DNA from: Leisingera sp. ANG-M1
GTDB taxonomy: Bacteria > Pseudomonadota > Alphaproteobacteria > Rhodobacterales > Rhodobacteraceae
DNA: 64,000 bases
Reading direction: 5' to 3'
Assembly: GCF_000813745.1 (NCBI RefSeq)
Contig: NZ_JWLC01000018.1
Coordinates: 62,001-126,000, forward strand
The position numbers and the translations under genes are program-made. Position 1 is the first letter of the stretch, and each line of letters opens with the position of its first letter. The notes beneath the pieces were generated by a model. The model saw only the letters and a list, made by a program, of their open reading frames with translations. It was not told the origin of the DNA and searched no databases. Positions 9,825 through 17,371 of the stretch are shown here, piece by piece.

Positions 9825-10409
9825 ATGAAACGGATTGCCCTTGCCCTTGCGCTGACCCTAGCTGCCCCCGCTTCCTGGGCGGCCGAGCAACTGAGCCTTA
9901 ATGAGATCTCCCGCTATCTGAATGGGATCAAGACGGCGTCTTCGCCCTTCACCCAAGTTAATGACGACGGCAGCCTGTCCACCGGCAAGCTTTATATGCA
10001 CCGGCCGGGGCGGATGCGGTTTGAGTATGATGGCAATGGCGGCGGCACCGTGGTGGCTGGCGGCGGGGCTGTGGTGATCCACGACCCCAAGTCGAACCAG
10101 CCGCCGGAAACCTACCCGCTGAAGCGCACGCCGCTGTCGATCATCCTGGCCCGCACTGTTGATCTGGGACGCGCCAATATGGTGGTGGGGCATTCCTTTG
10201 ACGGCACCTCGACCATCGTGCGGGCGCAGGATCCGGAGCATCCGGATTATGGCAGTATCGAACTGATGTTCACTGGCGATCCGGTGGAGCTGCGCAAATG
10301 GGTGATCCACGACAGCGCCGGTGGTCAGACAACCGTTATCCTTGGAGGAATGGAGACCGGCCAGCCGCTGTCCTCCAGCCTGTTCACCACCAGCGGCCGT
10401 TCCCGCTAA
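9825..10409 (+). CDS. lolA: Outer-membrane lipoprotein carrier protein LolA
   Basis: 194 aa. The N-terminus MKRIALALALTLAAPASWAAE is a clear Sec signal peptide with an AxA-type cleavage site near residue 20. The mature part shows the LolA pattern: LNEISRYLNGIKTASSPFTQVNDDGSLSTGKLYMHRPGRMRFEYD and later IVIHDPKSNQ. LolA shuttles lipoproteins across the periplasm from LolCDE to the outer membrane. The ATG at 9825 is used because the signal peptide begins there. It follows ftsK with a hairpin in between and ends 15 nt before a family B repeat. Confidence 0.9.
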   Translation: MKRIALALALTLAAPASWAAEQLSLNEISRYLNGIKTASSPFTQVNDDGSLSTGKLYMHRPGRMRFEYDGNGGGTVVAGGGAVVIHDPKSNQPPETYPLKRTPLSIILARTVDLGRANMVVGHSFDGTSTIVRAQDPEHPDYGSIELMFTGDPVELRKWVIHDSAGGQTTVILGGMETGQPLSSSLFTTSGRSR

Positions 10410-10424
10410 GGCAAGAGCCGCGGG

Positions 10425-10503
10425 GCTCCCGCGCCCGCAGGTGCGGCTGCTGACGCAGCCACACCTTGGCGGCCTTGGGCCCGGCGCCGGGCTGATGCCC
10501 GGC
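10425..10503 (+). repeat. Family B intergenic repeat, copy 2
   Basis: A 79-bp element with box 1 GCTCCCGCGC (10425), box 2 CTTGGGCCCGGC (10474-10485) and a final hairpin, GCCGGGC (10486-10492) against GCCCGGC (10497-10503). It begins 16 nt after the lolA stop, at the convergent junction of lolA with the lytic transglycosylase gene. Confidence 0.75.
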
Positions 10504-10595
10504 GCAGCAGCGCTTCTACTGTCTGGCAAGGCGGTACTACTGCTGATGCAGAAGCCGGTTTTCCAGTCCCGCGCGGCCCGCTTAAGAGCGGGACC

Positions 10596-10654
10596 GCACC
10601 GCGCCTTGGCGCGGTGCCCCGCCCAACGGCCGAAGGTCTTTCGCAAGAAAGACC
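10596..10654. other. Two perfect hairpins in the lolA/transglycosylase gap
   Basis: First hairpin: GCACCGCGCC (10596-10605), loop TT, GGCGCGGTGC (10608-10617). Second: GGTCTTTC (10635-10642), a GCAA tetraloop of GNRA type, then GAAAGACC (10647-10654). They lie downstream of both convergent genes, so they probably mark the transcript ends. No long T run follows either. The gap 10410-10688 contains no coding region I would support. Confidence 0.6.
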
Positions 10655-10688
10655 ATGCGGCGGGCGGGAGCCTTCCGTTTGCGGGAGA

Positions 10689-11276
10689 TCACCGGAACTT
10701 GCGGCACGTCGCGAGCTGGGCCTGGTAGGTCTCAGCGCGGGACTGAACCTGGCCCGCTACCCGCAGCAGCCAGGATTTCGAGCGGTAGCTGCCTCTGGCG
10801 TAGCCGGTGTGGCCTTCGTGATAGGCCAGGTACTGATTGCGCGCGTCATAAAGCGGGATGCCGTTCTTCTCGTAGCTTTTGCGCATGTACCAGCCCATGA
10901 AATCCGTCGCATCGCTGATCCGGTCGCGCTTGGCACGGCGCCGCCCGGTGTCGCGGCGGTAGTCGTCCCAGGTGCCGTCCAAAGCCTGGCTGTAGCCGTA
11001 AGCGCTGGACTGCCGCCCGACCGGGATCACTCCCAGCACAAATTGATGCGGTGTGCGCGCATCGCCACGGAACCGGCTCTCGTGATAGATCGTCGCCATC
11101 TGCACATGAACCGGCACACCCCAGCGGCGCTGGGTGGCACGGAAGGCTTTCAGGTATTCCGGCCGCTCCTTGATGATGCTGCATGCATTATCCAGATTGC
11201 GCGGCGGCGATTTGTGCCCGCCTCCGCAAGACGCAACCGCCAAGAGGAGAACGAGGGCGCTTATGAGTCTGCTCAT
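10689..11276 (-). CDS. Lytic transglycosylase (SLT) domain lipoprotein
   Basis: 195 aa. The N-terminus MSRLISALVLLLAVASCGGG carries a lipobox (AVASC), so the mature protein should be acylated at Cys17 and membrane-anchored. The body has the soluble-lytic-transglycosylase pattern: VHVQMATIYHESRFRGDART with the likely catalytic Glu in YHESRF, then SSAYGYSQALDGTWDDYRRDTG and NQYLAYHEGHTGYARGSY. Such enzymes cleave peptidoglycan between MurNAc and GlcNAc. It is read toward lolA; upstream, 58 bp away, is the AEC transporter gene in the same direction. Confidence 0.88.
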   Translation of the reverse strand: MSRLISALVLLLAVASCGGGHKSPPRNLDNACSIIKERPEYLKAFRATQRRWGVPVHVQMATIYHESRFRGDARTPHQFVLGVIPVGRQSSAYGYSQALDGTWDDYRRDTGRRRAKRDRISDATDFMGWYMRKSYEKNGIPLYDARNQYLAYHEGHTGYARGSYRSKSWLLRVAGQVQSRAETYQAQLATCRKFR

Positions 11277-11334
11277 TGCCTCTGCCCATTATCTTGTTTT
11301 GGCCAAGTTTAGCGGATTGCCAGGCGTGTGGAAA

Positions 11335-12222
11335 TCACAATTCAATAAGCCGGCTCAGCAGCAGCGGCAGCAGCACCGCCGACATCAGGGTGGAAACCAC
11401 CACCAGACCTGCCACCGCACTGGAATCCGCCTCGAATTTCTCCGCCAGCAGATAGGCGGTCACCGCAACCGGCGTTGCGAGCTGCAGGATCAGTACGCCG
11501 GACGCAACAGGATCCAGCCCGAACGCCGCCGCAAGCCCCCAGCCCGCCGCGGCGCAGATCAGGAATTTCACCAGGGAAAACGCAACGGCTGTCCCGGTCT
11601 TCCCCGGTGTCAGCCGCGCCACCGCCGTGCCCAGGGTAATCAGCATCAACGGCACCGCCATCTGCCCGGTCAGCTCCAGCGCGTTGGTGAGAAAGCGCGG
11701 CGTCTCCCAGTCCTGCCACAGGAACAGCCCGCCCAACAGCGTTGCCCAGACCATCGGCTCGCGAATGGCTTTGCTGCCTGCGCTGCGGCCCGCAACCAGA
11801 TAGATGCCATAAGTAAAGGACAGGATGGCTGAAACTGCCAGCATGACAACGGCATAGCCCAGCCCAGCCTCGCCAAAGGCAAACAGCGACAGGGGGATGC
11901 CCAGGTTCCCGGTATTGCCGAACACAAAGGGCGCCATGTAGGTCTGCCGGTCCAGCCGCCCCAGCCGGCACAGCACCTCGCCCGCAACCGCCAGCAGCAA
12001 ATGGCCCGCCAGCGCGGCCAGCATAAAGGTGCCGAGCGCGCCCTTGTCCAGGTCGGTCTGCATCAGCGCGGTGAAGATCAGGCAGGGCACCGCCAGCGTC
12101 ATCGCCAGCCGGGTCACGAACTGGGTGCGGTACTCAAACCCCAGCTTCACCCAGATAAAACCGGCCGCGGCCAGCAAAAACACCGGAGCGGTGATTTCGA
12201 GCACTGTCAAAGCAAGGTTCAC
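11335..12222 (-). CDS. AEC family transporter
   Basis: 295 aa and almost entirely hydrophobic, with about ten membrane segments in two halves. The N-terminal half contains FVFGNTGNLGIPLSLFAFGE, the conserved Asn/Pro-rich block of auxin efflux carrier (AEC)-type transporters; the C-terminal half has ILQLATPVAVTAYLLAEKF. The family exports or imports small carboxylates and related solutes in bacteria; no substrate can be inferred here. It is divergent from hspQ with an 85-bp gap. Confidence 0.87.
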   Translation of the reverse strand: MNLALTVLEITAPVFLLAAAGFIWVKLGFEYRTQFVTRLAMTLAVPCLIFTALMQTDLDKGALGTFMLAALAGHLLLAVAGEVLCRLGRLDRQTYMAPFVFGNTGNLGIPLSLFAFGEAGLGYAVVMLAVSAILSFTYGIYLVAGRSAGSKAIREPMVWATLLGGLFLWQDWETPRFLTNALELTGQMAVPLMLITLGTAVARLTPGKTGTAVAFSLVKFLICAAAGWGLAAAFGLDPVASGVLILQLATPVAVTAYLLAEKFEADSSAVAGLVVVSTLMSAVLLPLLLSRLIEL

Positions 12223-12307
12223 AGTCTGTTTCCCTGAAAATTTGCGTCAAGAGTTGGACAATCCCTGCGCCTGCGCGCTATTTAAATCAGACGGGGGCTG
12301 CAAGACC

Positions 12308-12634
12308 ATGATGAGAACACGAGCAAAATACAATCTTGGACAGGTCGTCCGCCACCGGAAGCACCCCTTCCGCGGGGTGGTGTTCGACGTCGATCCCGAG
12401 TTTGCCAATACCGAGGAATGGTACGAGGCCATTCCCGAGGACAGCCGGCCGGTAAAAGACCAGCCGTTCTACCATCTTCTGGCCGAAAACGATCAGACTT
12501 ACTACGTGGCATATGTCTCGGAGCAGAATCTGGTTGCCGACTACTCGGGTGAGCCTATAGGACACCCGGATGTGCCTGAAATGTTTGGCAATTTCGACGG
12601 TGGCGCCTATGCGCTGCACTATCAGCTGAACTGA
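12308..12634 (+). CDS. hspQ: Heat shock protein HspQ
   Basis: 108 aa. The sequence TRAKYNLGQVVRHRKHPFRGVVFDVDPEF followed by QPFYHLLAENDQTYYVAYVSEQNLV is the signature of HspQ/YccV, a small heat-induced protein that binds hemimethylated DNA and acts as a specificity factor for Lon. Two adjacent ATG codons (12308 and 12311) are possible starts; a GGGGG tract about 10 nt upstream serves either. Its 3' end is only 25 bp from the convergent gamma-glutamyltransferase gene. Confidence 0.92.
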   Translation: MMRTRAKYNLGQVVRHRKHPFRGVVFDVDPEFANTEEWYEAIPEDSRPVKDQPFYHLLAENDQTYYVAYVSEQNLVADYSGEPIGHPDVPEMFGNFDGGAYALHYQLN

Positions 12635-12659
12635 GCGCCGCACCGTCCCGGCTCCGGTA

Positions 12660-14234
12660 TCAATAGCCGAGCGCACAGCCATCCTTGCGCGGATCGCTGG
12701 CGCCTTCCAGCACGTCCGAAACATGGATCCGGACCGCTTGCGCACCGCCCAGAGGTGTGTCCGGGACCTCAATTTTGTGCCCCATGTCTGCCAGCTCCTG
12801 GCGCACCGATGCCGCATAACCGCGCTCGACCTTCAGCACGGCGCCATCGGCAAAGCAGCGTGGCGCGTCGATGGCGGACTGAAGATCCATCCCGAAATCG
12901 CTAAGGTTCGAAACCAGCCGCGCATGGCCCGTGGGCTGATATCCGCCGCCCATGACGCCAAACGGCATAATCACGCCGCCGTCCTGTTTCAGCATGGCTG
13001 GAATGATTGTGTGCATCGGCCGCTTGCCGGGGCCGAACTCGTTCGGATGGCCCTCCTCCAAAGTGAACCCGGCTCCGCGGTTCTGCAGCAGGATGCCGAA
13101 CTTTTCGGATGCGATGCCGGAGCCAAAGCCGTGGAAAATCGAATAGATCAGCGACACCGCCATGCGGTCCTTGTCCACCACGGTGATATAGACGGTGTCC
13201 TTATGCACGGCTTCCGTCAGCGGCGCGGCGGTCGGCATGGCCCGCTTCGGGTCGATCAGGGCGGCCAGATGCTCCGCTGTTTCCGGCGCCAGCATGTGTT
13301 CCAGCCGGGCGGTATGCTCCGGGTCGGCCAGAAACCGGTTGCGCGCATCATAGGCAAGCTTGGCCGCCTCTGCTTCGATATGTGCCCGCCCGGCACCAAA
13401 CGGATCCATGCCGGCGATGTCGAAATGCTTCAGGATATTCAGCAGCAAAAGCGCTGTGGCACCCTGACCGTTGGGTGGATGCTCCACCAGGTCAATGTCC
13501 TTGTAGCGTCCCTCCACTGGCTGGGTGGCAAAGCTTCTGGCAGAGGCAAAATCTTCCAGTGTGTGAATGCCGCCCAAGGCTGACAGGGCGCCGGCCATAT
13601 CCTCGGCCACTTCTCCGGTGTAAAACGCGTCCCGCCCGTCCCGGGCGATGCGGCGCAGGACTTCGGCCTGGCCAGGCGCGCGGAATACATCACCTGCTCG
13701 CAGCGGCTGGCCGTCTTGCAAGTAATGCTGCCGGGCTGCGCCTTGCAGTGTCCCGGCGCTGTTCTGCCAGTCAAACGCGGTGCGCGGCGCCACGGGCACG
13801 CCTTCTTCGGCATAGTGAATGGAAGGCTGCAGCAGCGCATCCAGCCCTAGCCGCCCTTCGCTTTCGGCCAAGCGGCAGAAGGCGTCAATTGCACATGGAA
13901 CGGTGACCGCTTCCGGGCGGTCCAGCGGCACCGCTGCCAGCCCTTGCGCCCGCAGTTCTGCTGCGCTGGCGCCTGCCGGGGCGCAGCCGGAGCCGTTTAA
14001 GGCCCGGACGCCGCGGCCAGGGCGGGAATAGAGTACAAAGCAATCGCCGCCGATCCCGGTCATTTGCGGCTCGCAAATGCCAAGCAGAACCGCACCTGCC
14101 AACGCCGCGTCCATCGCATTGCCGCCGCGTTTCAGGATGTCCACCGCCACGTTTGCCGCCAGCGGATGGGAGGTCGCGCAAAGACCGTTTGCGGCAAAGA
14201 CTGCAGACCGGCCGGGAAGATGGAAGTCGCGCAT
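12660..14234 (-). CDS. ggt: Gamma-glutamyltransferase family protein
   Basis: 524 aa. N-terminal ATSHPLAANVAVDILKRGGNAMDAALAGAVLLGICEPQMTGIGGDCFVLY is the standard opening of the large subunit. The self-cleavage and nucleophile Thr is in HKDTVYITVVDKDRMAVS, followed by the small-subunit block IIPAMLKQDGGVIMPFGVMGG. These Ntn-hydrolases transfer or hydrolyse gamma-glutamyl groups such as that of glutathione, or act as cephalosporin acylases. No Sec signal is evident at the N-terminus (MRDFHLPGRS), so it may be cytoplasmic, as other alphaproteobacterial paralogues appear to be. I chose the ATG at 14234 because GAGGAG precedes it; an ATG at 14255 is upstream in frame. Confidence 0.87.
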   Translation of the reverse strand: MRDFHLPGRSAVFAANGLCATSHPLAANVAVDILKRGGNAMDAALAGAVLLGICEPQMTGIGGDCFVLYSRPGRGVRALNGSGCAPAGASAAELRAQGLAAVPLDRPEAVTVPCAIDAFCRLAESEGRLGLDALLQPSIHYAEEGVPVAPRTAFDWQNSAGTLQGAARQHYLQDGQPLRAGDVFRAPGQAEVLRRIARDGRDAFYTGEVAEDMAGALSALGGIHTLEDFASARSFATQPVEGRYKDIDLVEHPPNGQGATALLLLNILKHFDIAGMDPFGAGRAHIEAEAAKLAYDARNRFLADPEHTARLEHMLAPETAEHLAALIDPKRAMPTAAPLTEAVHKDTVYITVVDKDRMAVSLIYSIFHGFGSGIASEKFGILLQNRGAGFTLEEGHPNEFGPGKRPMHTIIPAMLKQDGGVIMPFGVMGGGYQPTGHARLVSNLSDFGMDLQSAIDAPRCFADGAVLKVERGYAASVRQELADMGHKIEVPDTPLGGAQAVRIHVSDVLEGASDPRKDGCALGY

Positions 14235-14358
14235 AAACCTGCTCCTCGCTGTCAATGCGCTGAGCCTAGGAGCGCGCCCCGGGAAGGCAACTCAAAACTG
14301 CCTGAAGGCGGGCAGAACGGCACGTAACAGGAATGGCGGAGGAATTTGAGCGAAATGT

Positions 14359-14444
14359 CCCCGGTGCCGCGTTCTGGTGGGGGCTAGGACACGCGGCACC
14401 AGGGGAAGCTCGTTTCAGCTACAGGTAAGTTTTCGCCTACCTGT
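14359..14444. other. Two strong inverted repeats between the RsbW-like gene and ggt
   Basis: Hairpin 1 pairs GGTGCCGCGT (14363-14372) with ACGCGGCACC (14391-14400), extended by CCCC (14359-14362) against GGGG (14402-14405) across a one-base bulge. Hairpin 2 pairs ACAGGTA (14421-14427) with TACCTGT (14438-14444). On the minus strand they lie after the RsbW-like gene and before ggt, so they may be a terminator, a 5' leader of ggt or a small RNA. The gap 14235-14537 shows no coding potential. Confidence 0.6.
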
Positions 14445-14537
14445 TGGGCATTGGCGGGCCAGGATTGCGGCGCCAATGTGGCAAAGCGTTAAAAGTGGAG
14501 TAAACGGTAGGCTGGCAGCTTGGCGGCTGCACCGGCC

Positions 14538-14990
14538 TCAGACTTTGGCTGCGGGGCTGGTCACCTGGATTTCAAAGCACAGCGACAGATTGTTGTTGCC
14601 CTCGGTGCGTTCATATTGAACCTGGCTGGCGAGCTCGCGGATCAGGAACCAGCCGAAGCCGCCTTCCGGGAGGTCTTCGGTGGCGACACTGACATCTGCG
14701 GGCTTGCCCGCCGGCAGCTCCCCTTCCGGGAAGGGCGCGCCGGCGTCCTGAATGCTGATCCACAGACGTTCCGGATACAGCTCGCCCCGTATCAGCACAT
14801 CACCCGGGACGGCGCCTTCATAGGCGTGTTCGACGACGTTGTTCACGGCTTCGGTCAAGGCGATCTGCACCTCGTCCACGCGGGTGCCCGGTATCCCCAG
14901 GGACCGCAACTGGGTCACGACGGACGAGATGCCGGAGCGGGCATCCAAATTCGTGGCCGTGAACGAGCAGGCAAAGGTTTTTACCATCAA
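14538..14990 (-). CDS. Anti-sigma-factor-type ATPase (RsbW/SpoIIAB-like)
   Basis: 150 aa GHKL ATPase domain: N box TEAVNNVVEHAYEG, G1 box QDAGAPFPEG and G2 segment EGGFGWFLIRELASQVQYER. It is the right length for a stand-alone RsbW-like serine kinase/anti-sigma factor. Such proteins sequester a sigma factor or another partner and phosphorylate a STAS-domain antagonist. The STAS partner is the next gene upstream, 32 bp away on the same strand. No PP2C phosphatase or sigma factor lies beside them in this window. The second Met (14987) is an equally good start. Confidence 0.82.
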   Translation of the reverse strand: MMVKTFACSFTATNLDARSGISSVVTQLRSLGIPGTRVDEVQIALTEAVNNVVEHAYEGAVPGDVLIRGELYPERLWISIQDAGAPFPEGELPAGKPADVSVATEDLPEGGFGWFLIRELASQVQYERTEGNNNLSLCFEIQVTSPAAKV

Positions 14991-15022
14991 ATTCTCGCTT
15001 TGCGCCGCCAGCGCATTCGTCT

Positions 15023-15367
15023 TCAGGAGTTTGCGCCAGCCGGTGCGGTTGCGTCGCTTAGGGTGCCGTAAAGGTCAAAGACCGTGTCCATGCGGGTGAG
15101 CCGGAACACTTTTTCCACCATCGGGGTTAGCCCGGCCAGGTCCAGCTTGCGGCTGCCGCCCAGCTGCTTCATCGCGGCGACAATGGCGCCGAGGCCGCTG
15201 GAATCGATAAACTGCACGTCGGACAGATCCAGAATGACACGGTCCGGCCCGCTTTCGGTTTCGGTGCGCATGTCTTCCTTGAATTGGATGGCCATGGCGG
15301 CGTCGATGCGCTCGGCATTGACTTTGACGATCTGGGCATCGTCCGTCATGGTGGTGGTCAGGCTCAT
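15023..15367 (-). CDS. STAS-domain anti-sigma factor antagonist (RsbV/SpoIIAA-like)
   Basis: 114 aa. The STAS core DRVILDLSDVQFIDSSGLGAIVAAMKQLG contains the probable phosphorylated serine at residues 56-57 (IDSSGL). LAGLTPMVEKVFRLTRMDTVFDLYGTL is the typical C-terminal half. It should bind the neighbouring RsbW-like kinase in a phosphorylation-dependent way. The ATG at 15367 is preceded by GGGGGAC, a good ribosome-binding site; an upstream in-frame ATG at 15415 would add 16 unconserved residues. Confidence 0.87.
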   Translation of the reverse strand: MSLTTTMTDDAQIVKVNAERIDAAMAIQFKEDMRTETESGPDRVILDLSDVQFIDSSGLGAIVAAMKQLGGSRKLDLAGLTPMVEKVFRLTRMDTVFDLYGTLSDATAPAGANS

Positions 15368-15462
15368 ATTTGTCCCCCGGGATGTAACGTCATTTGCCAG
15401 CACTCTAGACCGCAAAGCTTACTATTCTGTAGGTATTATTTTGACGATTGGAGGAAAATTGC

Positions 15463-16635
15463 ATGAAAGATGTTGTTATCGCCGGAGCGGCCCGGACGCC
15501 GATGGGCGGGTTCCAGGGTATGTATGACGGGGTGACAGCAGCGGAGCTGGGCGGCGCCGCCATCCGGGCCGCGCTGGAAGGCGCCAGAGCTGAAACCGTG
15601 GACGAGGTGCTGATGGGCTGCGTGCTGCCTGCAGGCCAGGGGCAGGCGCCTGCGCGCCAGGCGGGGTTTGCCGGCGGGCTTGGTGAAGACGTTCCCGCGA
15701 CCACGCTCAACAAGATGTGCGGCTCCGGCATGAAGGCGGCGATGATCGCTTTTGACCAGATTGCCCTGGGCCATGCGGAGACGATGATCGCTGGCGGCAT
15801 GGAGAGCATGACCAATGCGCCCTATGTGCTGCCCAAGATGCGCGGCGGCGCCCGTATCGGACATGGCCAGGTGATTGACCACATGTTCCTGGACGGGCTG
15901 GAAGACGCCTATGACAAGGGCCGCCTAATGGGCACCTTTGCCGAGGACTGTGCCGAGAAATACCAGTTCACCCGTGAAGCCCAGGACGAATATGCGCTAA
16001 AGTCGCTGGCCAATGCCTTGGAGGCGCAGGAGAGCGGCGCCTTTGACGGGGAAATCGCGGCGGTGACCGTGAAATCCCGTAAAGGCGACATTGTGACGGA
16101 TGCGGACGAGCAGCCGAAATCGGCGCGCCCTGAAAAGATTCCCACGCTGAAACCCGCCTTCCGCAAGGACGGCACCGTGACCGCGGCCAATGCTTCCTCC
16201 ATTTCCGATGGCGCCGCAGCGCTGGTGCTGGCCTCGGCTGACGCCGCCGAAGCGCAGGGCCTGCAAGTCCGCGCCCGCATCCTGGGCCATGCCAGCCATG
16301 CCCAGGCGCCGGGCTGGTTCACCACTGCACCGGTGCCGGCCGCGCAGAAGCTGCTGAAAAACATCGGCTGGCAGGTGGAAGATGTCGACCTGTGGGAGGT
16401 GAACGAAGCCTTTGCCGTGGTGCCGATGGCCTTCATGCACGAAATGGGCATTGCGCGCGACAAGGTGAATGTGAACGGCGGCGCTTGCGCGCTGGGCCAC
16501 CCGATCGGCGCTTCCGGTGCGCGGATCATGGTCACCCTGCTGAACGCATTGGAAAAGCGCGGCCTGAAACGCGGCGTGGCGGCCATCTGCATCGGCGGCG
16601 GCGAAGGCACGGCGATTGCGATCGAGCGGGCCTGA
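15463..16635 (+). CDS. Acetyl-CoA C-acetyltransferase (thiolase)
   Basis: 390 aa. The acyl-accepting Cys86 is in NKMCGSGMKA, the second block is NVNGGACALGHPIGASGARI, and the C-terminal catalytic Cys is in AICIGGGEGTA. It condenses two acetyl-CoA to acetoacetyl-CoA, or cleaves 3-ketoacyl-CoA. There is no phaB or 3-ketoacid pathway neighbour, so the direction of use is not indicated. The ATG at 15463 follows TTGGAGGAAAATTGC, an excellent ribosome-binding site. Divergent from the STAS gene, with a 95-bp gap. Confidence 0.93.
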   Translation: MKDVVIAGAARTPMGGFQGMYDGVTAAELGGAAIRAALEGARAETVDEVLMGCVLPAGQGQAPARQAGFAGGLGEDVPATTLNKMCGSGMKAAMIAFDQIALGHAETMIAGGMESMTNAPYVLPKMRGGARIGHGQVIDHMFLDGLEDAYDKGRLMGTFAEDCAEKYQFTREAQDEYALKSLANALEAQESGAFDGEIAAVTVKSRKGDIVTDADEQPKSARPEKIPTLKPAFRKDGTVTAANASSISDGAAALVLASADAAEAQGLQVRARILGHASHAQAPGWFTTAPVPAAQKLLKNIGWQVEDVDLWEVNEAFAVVPMAFMHEMGIARDKVNVNGGACALGHPIGASGARIMVTLLNALEKRGLKRGVAAICIGGGEGTAIAIERA

Positions 16636-16641
16636 TCCCTT

Positions 16642-16669
16642 TTCATCTGGCCCGAAATATCCTCGGGGG
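16642..16669 (-). repeat. Family A intergenic box, copy 1 (minus orientation)
   Basis: Read on the minus strand this is CCCCCGAGGATATTTCGGGC followed by CAGATGAA. A hairpin of GGGGGC and GCCCCC tracts (about 16690-16711) precedes it on that strand, the same architecture as the copy at 44635. It lies between the thiolase and fRMsr genes. Confidence 0.65.
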
Positions 16670-16734
16670 TGAATTGACCGCCAGGTCAAGAGGGGGCAGA
16701 CAGCCCCCTTACCCGCGTTGAAGGAGAGGTCCCC

Positions 16735-17190
16735 ATGCAGGCCGACTACCAAACCCTAGCCAAGACCATCGCCGCACTCACCGAAGGTGAAACAGATGAG
16801 GTGGCGCTGATGGCCACCGTGGCTTGCGAAGTGCATCACTCGGACGACCGCTTCGACTGGACCGGTTTCTACCGTGCTGTGGCGCCTGAACTGCTGAAGA
16901 TCGGCCCGTACCAGGGCGGCCACGGCTGCCTGCAGATCCCGTTTTCCCGCGGCGTCTGCGGTGCGGCGGCACGAACTGGCGAAGTGCAGCTGGTGCCGGA
17001 TGTGGAGGCTTTCCCCGGCCATATTGCCTGCGCGTCCTCGACCCGGTCGGAGCTGGTGCTGCCGGTCAGGGACGGGCAGGGGGAGCTGATCGGGGTATTT
17101 GACATCGACAGCGATCAGCCGGATGCCTTCACCCAGGAGGATGCGGAGCAGCTGGCGGCGATCCTGGCCCAAGTGTTCGGCCGGTTGTGA
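16735..17190 (+). CDS. msrC: Free-methionine-R-sulfoxide reductase (GAF domain)
   Basis: 151 aa single GAF domain. Three cysteines fall where fRMsr enzymes have theirs: Cys65 (GCLQIPFSRG), Cys75 (GVCGAAA) and Cys99 (FPGHIACASSTRSELVLPV). The block FDWTGFYR...IGPYQG is also typical. The enzyme reduces free methionine-(R)-sulfoxide and so repairs oxidised methionine. The gene is flanked by oppositely oriented family A boxes on both sides and may be transcribed alone. Confidence 0.9.
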   Translation: MQADYQTLAKTIAALTEGETDEVALMATVACEVHHSDDRFDWTGFYRAVAPELLKIGPYQGGHGCLQIPFSRGVCGAAARTGEVQLVPDVEAFPGHIACASSTRSELVLPVRDGQGELIGVFDIDSDQPDAFTQEDAEQLAAILAQVFGRL

Positions 17191-17231
17191 TTCGGGACTG
17201 AAGGGGCTTTGCCCCTCGGCCTGGCGGCCTC

Positions 17232-17260
17232 ACCCCAGGGTATTTAGAACCAGAAAGAAG
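17232..17260 (+). repeat. Family A intergenic box, copy 2
   Basis: The core is CCCCAGGGTATTTAGAACC followed by AGAAAGAAG, preceded by a short AGGGGC/GCCCCT hairpin near 17202-17216. It lies just downstream of the fRMsr stop and immediately before a conventional terminator. Confidence 0.65.
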
Positions 17261-17261
17261 C

Positions 17262-17291
17262 AGCCCGGCGCCTTTATGCGCTGGGCTTTTT
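17262..17291 (+). terminator. Rho-independent terminator after fRMsr gene
   Basis: AGCCCGGCGC (17262-17271) pairs with GCGCTGGGCT (17278-17287) with one wobble pair and a 6-nt loop, followed by a five-T run ending at 17291. It separates fRMsr from the regulator gene downstream. Confidence 0.85.
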
Positions 17292-17307
17292 CATGGGATG
17301 TCCCGGT

Positions 17308-17354
17308 CCGTGAAAAAATGCTTGGAAATTTCACGGATTCGGGGCATCGTGAAA
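17308..17354. promoter_or_regulatory. Three alternating CGTGAAA half-sites, probable operator
   Basis: CCGTGAAA (17308-17315) and its exact inverse TTTCACGG (17329-17336) are followed by CGTGAAA (17348-17354), which again pairs with TTTCACG. Centres are about 21 and 19 bp apart, close to two helical turns. The array ends 17 bp before the XRE-cupin start codon, so autoregulation by that protein is the simplest reading. This is inference; no binding motif for the regulator is known to me. Confidence 0.6.
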
Positions 17355-17371
17355 AACGAGGAGATTTTTTC

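Noticed and set aside
12223-12307. Heat-shock (RpoH) promoter upstream of hspQ
   Set aside because: TTGGAC and TATTTA are present but 19 bp apart, and no clear alphaproteobacterial RpoH consensus is visible, so I do not list it.
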